In this document: positions 56,125 to 64,000 of the stretch, piece after piece
Position numbering within the stretch: the first letter of the stretch is position 1
Layout: each line of letters opens with the position of its first letter
Source: Metellina segmentata
Taxonomy: Eukaryota > Arthropoda > Arachnida > Araneae > Tetragnathidae
Direction: 5' to 3'
NCBI GenBank assembly: GCA_947359465.1
Contig: OX375880.1
Coordinates: 10,230,432-10,294,431, forward strand
DNA: 64,000 nucleotides
Notes under the pieces: generated by a model
Seen by the model: the letters and a program-made list of their open reading frames with translations, nothing else
The model's database searches: none
Told to the model about the DNA's origin: nothing
Position numbers and translations under genes: made by a program

Positions 56125-56745
56125 CAGGCACGTGCCAACAGGGGGGGGGCTGGGTTTTTTTTCGCCCCTCCTGTCACTGAGGAGGAGGGGCGAAAGCTAT
56201 ATTTTGCCCCTCCACATTTACAAAATCAGGGAACATTATTAACATTTTAACTTCTAAAGTAACATTAAACAGTACCGTTGAAAAAATTTGGACTAATTTC
56301 ATTTCCTGTCGATAGCTGCAGGCCCAGATCAGGGCCGGGGTCATTTGGTCCCTCCTGTCACTGAGGAGAAGGGGCGAAATATGGCTTTCGCCCCTCCACA
56401 CACACATACTATCGGGGAACATTATTAAAATTTTAACTTCAAAAGTAACATTAAACAGTACCGTTAAAGCAAATTTGGACTAATTTCATTTCCTGTCAAT
56501 AGATGCAGGCCCAGATCAGGAAGAGGGCAAACAGGCACTTGCCAACAGGGGGGCAGGGGGTATTTGGTCCCTCCTGTCACTGAGGAGAAGGGGCGAAAGC
56601 GATACTTAGCCCCCGACACACATTATCAAGGAACATTATTAACATTTTAACTTCAAAAGTAACATTAAAAAGTACAATTAAAGCAAATTTTGACTCTAAT
56701 TTCATTTCCTGTCAATAGATGCAGGCTCAGATCTAGAGGAGTGCA
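56125..56745. repeat. three-copy tandem repeat, ~185-220-bp unit
   Basis: 'cctcctgtcactgaggag' recurs at about 56168, 56351 and 56570. Each is followed by 'ggaacattattaacatttta'- and 'cagtaccgtt'-type blocks and 'tttcatttcctgtc'. Units 1 and 3 are preceded by 'aggcac', 'gccaacagggg', matching the element end; unit 2 lacks it. Confidence 0.85.
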
Positions 56746-57217
56746 AACTTGGCATTTGCTCTGGGCAGCCGATTTCTTGGGTGGGGCTCAAAAATTAGTG
56801 TAAAGAAAAATATGATGTATGAAAACAAATAAAAAATTATAGGACATGAAGGTTTTCGTACATTTTCAACACTCTGCATGTACTCAAGAAAGTTGGGCGA
56901 CACTTCGACGACATTGACAAATTACTGCAGATCATTTAATTAAAATAAAACAATTACTGCAGATCATTTAATTAAAATAAAACAATTACCGCAGTCATTT
57001 CCGTCGTACATCTCCACACACACATGCCTCAATATCCACAAACATAAAAAACTTCTTACAAAGGTTTTATCAGAAAGGTTTATGACTTTTCTCCAACGCG
57101 TTGTTGGATGGATTTATTTAAAATTGTTTAAATGATAGTTTTGGACATTTTTTTTTGTAAAAAAATGCACGGGGTGGGCGCTTTTTTTATGAAGTACGCA
57201 GTTGACCGCACGCCCTT

Positions 57218-57219
57218 AA

Positions 57220-57250
<31 letters not shown>
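57218..57250. repeat. (TA)n microsatellite
   Basis: Run of about 16 TA units. Confidence 0.9.
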
Positions 57251-57253
<3 letters not shown>

Positions 57254-57722
57254 TCTGTGAGCTTCGATATATTCCTCGAAAAGGATATTAAATGAAGGGT
57301 CAAGGGGCAAAAAACACGAAATTAGATTTTGAAAATAACGAATTTGAAAGTTTCCTAACACGTAAATTTATGAAAAGTTTATCAAGAAACTTCGAACAAA
57401 TTTTATTTGTGTGGTAAAAGTTTATATTTAACTAAAAGTGAAAAATAAATTGTTTCAAAGATCCAAAGTACCAAAAATAAATTATTCCTCTGAATATGTG
57501 GAGATAGGTGGCCCAGCATACCGATACTTTATCACTTTGACTTTGTTTTACGGCTTTAAAGTGGTTCTACCCCCAAAATGAATGCACGTGGTGCTCGCAC
57601 TTGAATGCTACGAGATGATTATTTCATTTTCGAAGAAATTGCTGTATAGTGGTTTCACCTCTGTATTGGAGGACTCGACCATGTCTTTGACGGCATGTCT
57701 TCAGAAAAGCGATTTATTTTTA

Positions 57723-57790
57723 TGACCGACTGACGGATTGTATGTTAGGGTTTTATTGCGCTAGGTCCCAAATTTGACAAGAAGCGACTG
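57723..57790 (-). repeat. LINE 3' end trace
   Basis: 'gggttttattgcgctaggtc' resembles 'ggttttatggcgcaaggtcc' at 51800. Very short. Confidence 0.4.
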
Positions 57791-58591
57791 ACCAACTGAC
57801 GGAAATGTCGTTTGAAGATAAGGGCATTCCGGAAATCACAACAAATCTTCCATTGCTTATTTTGATGATTTACAATATAGGGTCTTTTAAATTTTCGGCT
57901 TTCTTATTTAAAGTAAATACGGGAAACTGCCTGCAAGTGAACTGTTCTGAATTTTTGCCCGATGGATTATTTAGTTTTACGGATTTCCTTGACGAGTAAG
58001 GTTCTGAGCTTAATGTTTTGAAAGTGAACACTTGAATTTGTGAAGTAATTAAGTGACGGAAACGTGAGAACAGTGCATTGTTAAAACTTGTTGCTTCGCA
58101 AACCAACACTCCTGTCGTAAGTGATTTCGCTTTTTTTTACTTTAATACTTAATGCACCCTAAACTGATAGCCGCATCAGTAAAAAAAACCATCTCCATTT
58201 TGTTCCCTGTACAATTTTGAATAAACCATGTTAATCTCGTAACATTCTGATCTGTACTCAATGGACAAACCATGAGAATCGAGTGAAAAAACCCAGTTTT
58301 CAATCCTGCGACAGCGGCGGTGGTAACTCTTTAATTTAGAGAGATTCTTAAATATTTCTAACTTAAAACAACAGTAATACTCAATTATTGAAAAACGGGT
58401 TTCCAATAAAAATACCTATTCCAAATTGTAGTTAACAAAAACATTCTTATTTTCATATAAGTAGTATGAACAAAATTTGAGGTCTCTAAGCAGTAAAAAT
58501 TGCGACTAATTTTTGATAAATGTTAGGCAATTATAAATCTAACAAATTGGCTACCTGAACCATTATATTCCAAACTTTCGTCCGATACATG

Positions 58592-58912
58592 AGCCGCCGA
58601 CCAACCCGTATAGTGGTTAAGGTGTTAGTCCCTAGGTCGGAAGGTTCCTAGTTCGAATCCGGGTAGGGCATGGATGTTTGTAAGTGTACGGCGTAGAGGC
58701 GGCTGGTGCACCTTAAATCTGTCGTCCTCACGTTGGGTTGGTGTGGAAATTTGGAGAGTGGGGTGCCAGGTCAGCTGTTGCTTCGTCATGTGACCGTGGT
58801 TCAAAACTACGAGGTGTTGTCCTCAGATCTTTTCCTTAAGGGATTAATTCCGGACCGTAGTCAATAGCCCGTTGTGTTGCTCAAGTACGACATTAACTAA
58901 TAATTTCCAACT
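58592..58912 (+). repeat. full-length SINE, head type A
   Basis: 'gccgccgaccaacccgtata', 'gtggttaaggtgttagtccc', 'agttcgaatccgggtagggc', full body and a degraded tail. Nested in the hAT element at 56125-59887. Confidence 0.9.
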
Positions 58913-59760
58913 ACCGACATATGAGTCTTAAAATTTAATTAATAGAAAATTTACTTATTTCCACATTCTCGAAAAAACGGGGAATTTTCAATATAATATT
59001 CCGCAGGGGTTTATTATTATCTATCATATTTATATTAATATTGCACTTAGAATTTAAAAACTTTGCCTACGTAAGTTGCAAGTGATGAAAAAAGTTTTTC
59101 CAAATTAAAAATCATCTAATATTATTTCAGATCCACAATAACTCTACATAGACTAAGTAGATTGACTATAACTATCGAAAATGAGTTTTGTGATAAATTG
59201 TGTTTTAAAGAACTCACACGAGATTAGGCAGAGTAAAAGGACAGAAGAAAATGTTTCAATTAAAAATGGAATTTTTTATTATTTTCAATTGTGCTTTTTT
59301 AAAACCAAATTTTCAAATACATTTTATATTTTAATTATTGTTATTAGTTTTTACCTTTTTAAAATTAATGTTGATCTTATTTCATTGGTTTTTTAAAATA
59401 TTGCCTACGGTGCTTCATTGAAACCGAATTTTTAAATATAGATTCTATTTAAAAAAAATTTGAGCACTCATAGGCGGCAGAGTCAGAATCGAGATAATTT
59501 TTACCTATGTGATTCAAGCAAATCAAATATAAATCTAAAAAGTTCAGAAAAATCGAAACGTTTAGGAAAAAATCGACGTTTTAATTTCTAATTTAAATGT
59601 ATTGTAAGTTTTAAAAATCACCATAAAGTCATTTAGTAAATATTGTATAAAGAAAAAAAATATGATTTAAAAAAAAATCAAGTGTTAATTGATGAATATC
59701 TTTTTATATAAATTAATTAATTGTTTATAATTTATTATTAATAATTAATCAATATTAATA
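58913..59760. other. no gene seen
   Basis: AT-rich interior of the hAT element. A 71-codon frame at 59181-59396 is compositionally biased and unsupported. Confidence 0.4.
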
Positions 59761-60239
59761 TAATTTATTTATTCTTCCCACTTTTTACAGGGGTACTTTT
59801 CGGGAGAAAATCCCTCCCCATTCAACAACCCTAGTTATGCCTAAGCTCGCCCCCCCCCCCTCTATTCAAAACGTTGGCACGTCCCTGCGCCTAATTTACA
59901 AATAGAAAATTATAAAAAATTAACTTGATATTAGTTCAAAAAATTTTCAAAAAAGTGACTGTGCTTACTTTTGATATAACTTGAGAAATTATTCATGAAA
60001 AGACACAATATTTACTTTTTCTAAAAGCAGATATTATATTTAAAAATTTGTCTTCACAGTTTTTTAATATATGCACATAAAAAATATTAAAAAATTTTTA
60101 ATTAAAAATGAGCATTTTTTGAATTTATAATTTATAAAAACACTTATATTTTATAACATAACAATAATTTTTAAAATTGCTGGAGACAAATCCCTTAAAT
60201 ATGAATGAAGAATATACATACCAAATTTTATGCAATTAT

Positions 60240-61064
60240 CTTGAAATAGCCGGGCTGCGCCGGCTATAGCGCTCGGCGGTGTGTAATAGTGCTTTTTTAA
60301 ACATTTTTACACGCCGTAATTAAACCTATTTTGATTTGTATATTTTATTTATTTTTATGAACAATTCTTCAGATCATTTCTTATTCAATCAAATATTTAA
60401 GGAAAGTTGGTCGAAATATACATATACCGGAACAAAATTATCCATGTTTTGTGATATTTTGCAGGAAATAAACATCATTAAAATCTAACTCCTAAATAAT
60501 ATTTCTTCAATAGGTAATATACCGGAACCCATAATGCAAACGAAAGAAAATATTTCAATCCTTGAAAAAATGCAAAATTCTGAAGAAAAAAGAAAACACG
60601 GACATATCTATTTAAACGTGTTGAATTTCGACTTCCTGAATATATTGTGACATAGAATAATGCGACAAAAGACTTTTCAACGATATTGACAAAGACAATA
60701 ATGATTTATTAACAAAAAGAACACATTTTTATAATACTTGGGAATCCTCAAATAGGTCCACAACATCTCGCAGTCAGCTCAAATACCCAAACACGGAATT
60801 CTAAATAAAATTAAAAACGTAAACATTAATTCTGACGTGGCCAGATACCGGGTAGCAAAATTACGTGTAAATTACTTTTACATCAAAGGAAGAAATAAAA
60901 AGACATTTCAAACATAAATATTACAATTTAATTCCTTATTTTGCATAGATATTGACCTCGGCTATTTGAAAACGGCAAGAATTCAAAATATCTGGGTTAT
61001 TTTATTTACGTTGATTGTTGCGTAATAACGTCGATTTCGGGTCCACGTACGTTAGTGTTTTATA
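60240..61064 (-). mobile_element. Helitron-like relic
   Basis: 60385-60870 is homologous to 50185-50716 of the Helitron ('aatatacatataccggaac', 'aacataaccca'-side blocks, 'gccagataccgggtagcaaa'). 'agccgggctgcgccggcta' at 60247 is in the position of the 3' hairpin, but the CTAG end is lost. Confidence 0.65.
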
Positions 61065-61179
61065 TCTATATAAATAAGAATGGAGTGTTTGTTTGTACAT
61101 TCAATATTTTCGACCCATTTCAAGTTTTCTATCCGTTTTGGACCCTTCTGATGCCGAATCCGCCTTTTTCTCGTTTGGT

Positions 61180-61199
61180 GTCTGTCTGTCTGTCCGTCC

Positions 61200-61245
<46 letters not shown>

Positions 61246-61246
61246 A
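61180..61246. repeat. (CTGT)n microsatellite
   Basis: About 15 tetranucleotide units with two CCGT variants at the left. Frames across it (Ser-Val-Cys-Leu repeats) are not genes. Confidence 0.95.
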
Positions 61247-62110
61247 TGTTGTGCCCTATACACGTCCACGCGGTTTAAGATATTTTCATGGAAATTTGCA
61301 TACAGTGAGTACTTATCTTGATTTAGTGAGTGGAATTGGTTGCGAAAGTCTGTCTGTCCGTCTTTCTGTTCTATGCTCGATTTTGTGTTTGTGTGTTTGT
61401 GTAGGCATCACATGAATTGTATTCCAGATATTTGATTGAAGTGTATTTTATTTTATACAATAACTATTAATTTAGTGAATGCAATATTAAACATTTCTTT
61501 ATTGTTATATTTAGACGAGTTTCATGCTAAAACACCTGAGTAAGTATACTTAAATCAACCATAATTTGGTAGTTTTGTAAAAATTGGAATGTCTATTGAA
61601 TATTACGATTAATTCGATTGCTTTACCAGTACTGCTGAAAAAGTAATTATTCTTCAAAAAATTATTTTTTTTAATGGAATTTCATCTCTGATACGTCATT
61701 TATTTCGAGTCTTATTTTTATACTTTGCGCAATGAAAACGATTTCCGAATATTTGGGACAGACGATATTCTTCAATGTAACGAGAATGAACACAATCGCG
61801 CGAGCAGTGATATTTTTTCTGGTTCTTTCGCTCTGAATTAATTTCACATTTCTAAATTTTTACACTTTTAGTTGTAAGTTGTGGCAACTGTGCGAGATCA
61901 AGTGATAAAATTGAATCACAAATTAATATCTTTAGAACAATTTTTTGCGACATCTTTTATTTTGTTTTACTTCGCTGTTTCCTGTTTTAAATATTTATTA
62001 TTTTAATAAATGTGTTTTACTTCTCATCACACCCAACAGCACCACAAAGTATTAGACTTGAAAATGTTAGGTAAGTCAGTATAAATTTTCAGTAAATTTT
62101 AAGTGTAGTT

Positions 62111-62290
62111 ATGCCATTATTGAAAGAATAATGCCGTTATTTAAAGAATAATGCCGTTATTTAAAGAATAATGCCGTTATTTAAAGAATAATGCCGTTAT
62201 TTAAACAATAATGCCGTTATTTAAAGAATAATGCCGTTATTTAAACAATAATGCCGTTATTTAAAGAATAATGCCTTTATTGAAAGAATA
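62111..62290. repeat. nine-copy, 20-bp tandem repeat in the Helitron
   Basis: Exact 20-bp period: 'atgccgttatttaaagaata' in seven inner units (two with 'aac'), with the first and last units carrying 'attga' or 'ttga' variants. Confidence 0.95.
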
Positions 62291-62800
62291 ATAATGTTTA
62301 AAAATCCAAACTAGAACTTTTTCCAACATTAAAAAATTCGTTGTAGTAATGACAGGAGAAGATTGCAAAATTTCACAATGTCGCATACCGGAGGCAAGAG
62401 TGCCACAGGTAAAAAGATATTGTTTTGTTGACTATGAGTGCGAGAGCACTAGCCGTAAATCGTAATTTTAATTAATTGAGTTGCACATGAAAAGAACTTA
62501 AGAACGGGAATTCCAAATCTTCCTATAAATCGTCTTTTATAATAGTAACCTTAGTATCACCTTTCGTCTTTTTGTAGCTTTGTCATACAGCAATTGTGCG
62601 ATGTATGTGAAATGTATTACATGAATGGATATGCATGTGTAGGATTTGTGTCCAAAGTAAGTTGTAGAAAATATAAAGATGGCGAAAGGTGTTAAAATAA
62701 ATTTTTATTCTACAAAAAACGTAAGTCATTATATATTTTTATTATCTCTTCAATCTAGAGTAAACGAATTCAAACCGAGTAAGGTCGGGTATTTTGCTAG

Positions 62801-63247
62801 TATATATATAGATTTTGAGTTATATCATTTTAAAGTTGGGAAAAGTGTGAAATATCCATCATGGAGAAAAATCACCTTTAATTTTCATTGATGAAAATCA
62901 GTTACAAAAGTGAAATTTTAGTACCTGATGGATTTTTCACTCCGAGTACGTAAGTAAATCCGTTAATGTCTTCAGACCTTTGATTAAGGTTTGTTTTGGC
63001 TAATAGTACCTTTCTATGGTACAATTTGTATGCAATTGTACTTTTGTTAGCAGTTTTTCGGATAAGTCGACCTATTTTTCGTTTGAAAACTTTGACAACT
63101 TCAAAACGTTCTTTTGCTTATAACTTCGGTTCTACTCAAGATATCATCATAAAATTGGTGTCAAACAAAAGAGAATTAAATTTCAAATTTTTTGAGAATC
63201 TAAAACAAAAAAGGACTTTTTGAAGATTTTTTGTGTCCCAGCCCCCT
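62801..63247. other. right part of the TTAA element, noncoding
   Basis: AT-rich. A short inverted pair 'gtgaaatatccatca' / 'tgatggatttttcac' lies at 62848-62941. Confidence 0.5.
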
Positions 63248-64000
63248 TTAAATTCCAAAGTCTCGCGAGTGCACATCCTTTGGAAAGACAACGCACACTA
63301 CAATGAAGCAGTAACATGCCATCCTCTTCCGTTTCTTTCTGGAAAAGCTCACGAAATCATCGTCGATTCAGAGCTTGTATTTTGTACATGTTTAGGTCCT
63401 TGGCACAAAGAGCTTCTTGGTGGATAATAACAATGATACTTAAAAACTTTTCTTCCCAAATAATTTTCGAGCAATGTAACAAAACTTTTATCCTACCAAC
63501 CATGCAAGGAGCACCATCTGTGCAAACACTATCTAATTTTGTCCACTCTACTTTGTTAACTTCAATTATATTTTTAAGTTCTTTAAAAATGTCCTCACCT
63601 GTTGTTAAAACTAGTTGGCGCAAATCAAGAAGTTCTTCCACAGTATCAAAATTATCGTTCGTGTGACGCACAAATATGCTTAACTGCGCGTTGTCTGTGA
63701 TGTCACAGCTTTCATCCAAAGTTAATGAAAATTATTTGCAATATTGTAGTCCAGACACAATTAGTGCCATATTTTTGACGTTTATTTCACCGACATTTTG
63801 GGCAAATATTAAAAGGCTTTTTTTTTATTATCTCTTTAAGAATAGGGCTTTTTCTTGCGAGCTAACAACGGAGAAAGAAGTTTATAAGAAGCCTTCACCA
63901 TAGTTTCCATTTCGTCATTTCTCTTTTGGAACAAGGATTGTTGGCCGTCTAAAGATATATTTTTTATTGAAAAATTCCGTTCACAAGTATGACAGGATAT
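63248..64000 (-). pseudogene. hAT (GTF2IRD2/FAM200-like) transposase, middle part, runs off the window
   Basis: On the minus strand, open from 63719: 'DESCDITDNAQLSIFVRHTN' (family first-Asp block), 'LDSVCTDGAPCMVG' (a second conserved block) and 'IIHQEALCAKDLN'. It stops at 63357. After a shift, 'LHCSVRCLSKGCALARLWNL' ends exactly at the TTAA (63248-63251) and continues at 56041. The element extends beyond 64000. Inactive in this copy. Confidence 0.87.

Larger units (their letters stand above)
56125..59887. mobile_element. 3.8-kb hAT-like non-autonomous element
   Basis: Ends 'caggcacgtgccaac' and, inverted, 'gttggcacgtccctg'. Flanks CACCTAAT (56117-56124) and CGCCTAAT (59888-59895) are an 8-bp TSD with one mismatch. 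The interior is mostly noncoding, with a tandem array at the left end and a SINE at 58592. Confidence 0.82.
61065..62800 (+). mobile_element. non-autonomous Helitron
   Basis: Starts 'tctatataaataagaatgga' after A, and ends 'ccgagtaaggtcgggtattttgctag'-type sequence: an imperfect hairpin, then 'attttgctag' (CTAG) before T. 1736 bp, with no helicase coding. Contains a (CTGT)n tract and a 20-bp tandem repeat. Confidence 0.85.
56042..63247. mobile_element. TTAA-flanked element (family of 40307-41010), swollen by nested insertions
   Basis: Left end 'gggggggccgggacacag' after TTAA (56038-56041); right end 'ttgtgtcccagccccct' before TTAA (63248-63251). Removing it leaves one TTAA and an uninterrupted hAT reading frame, which proves the boundaries. 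It contains a hAT element (56125-59887), a SINE inside that, a Helitron-like relic and a Helitron (61065-62800). Its own sequence is AT-rich and noncoding. Confidence 0.85.

Noticed and set aside
61055..61321. Frames with repeated SVCLSVCL
   Set aside because: Translation of the (CTGT)n tract inside a Helitron.
62111..62290. CRISPR-like array
   Set aside because: Pure 20-bp tandem repeat without spacers, in a eukaryotic Helitron.
60240..62800. One large Helitron spanning 60.2-62.8 kb
   Set aside because: 61065-62800 has its own complete 5' and 3' ends in plus orientation, while 60240-61064 matches the other Helitron in the opposite orientation, so they are two elements.

Overview
The window is a eukaryotic, AT-rich, repeat-dominated stretch from an arthropod, most likely a spider. 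The spider call is an inference. It rests on an intronless double-MATH/BTB (TD-and-POZ / speckle-type POZ-like) gene of the kind expanded in spiders, on a chemoreceptor of the arthropod gustatory receptor (Gr) family, and on the mix of Tc1, hAT, Mutator-like, Helitron and tRNA-derived SINE relics. There is no operon-like structure, CRISPR array or convincing free-standing tRNA/rRNA gene. No analysis was run; all alignments, boundaries and target-site duplications (TSDs) were read by eye.

Only three host-type genes are supported, and all three carry lesions. (1) A very GC-rich beta-1,3-galactosyltransferase-like gene at 20200-21178 (+) has one excess base in a G run. (2) A Gr gene at 33868-35037 (-) has an in-frame TGA just before its last transmembrane segment. 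(3) A MATH-BTB gene (+) is split into 27139-27314 and 36803-38225 by a 9.5-kb segment with nearly identical inverted arms of about 1.1 kb; its 3' part also has frameshifts and a stop. The Gr gene lies inside that inserted segment.

Layout. 1-10 kb: many SINE copies, two related hAT elements (3222-4106, 6060-6878) and a Tc1 element with 29-bp inverted ends (4727-5600). 10-20 kb: a Mutator-like transposase fragment, Tc1 relics, and a long-inverted-repeat element (16310-19115) with a near-intact Tc1 inside it. 20-27 kb: the glycosyltransferase with a minisatellite upstream, a hAT transposase relic, a foldback element and LINE 3' ends. 27-38 kb: the MATH-BTB gene, the 9.5-kb insertion and, inside it, a 3.4-kb element with 9-bp TSDs that carries a satellite-like array (30130-32405). 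38-47 kb: sparse, with a TTAA-flanked element, a Tc1 relic, SINEs and a (CA)n tract. 47.7-51.4 kb: a four-level nest (SINE, hAT, Helitron, SINE). 51.8-54 kb: a LINE 3' end and hAT relics. 53.9-64 kb: a second nest in which one hAT transposase reading frame is interrupted at a TTAA by a 7.2-kb element that carries another hAT, a SINE and Helitrons.

The elements date each other by nesting. About thirty SINE copies share one body but carry two different tRNA-like heads, and they serve repeatedly as landing sites for the other elements.
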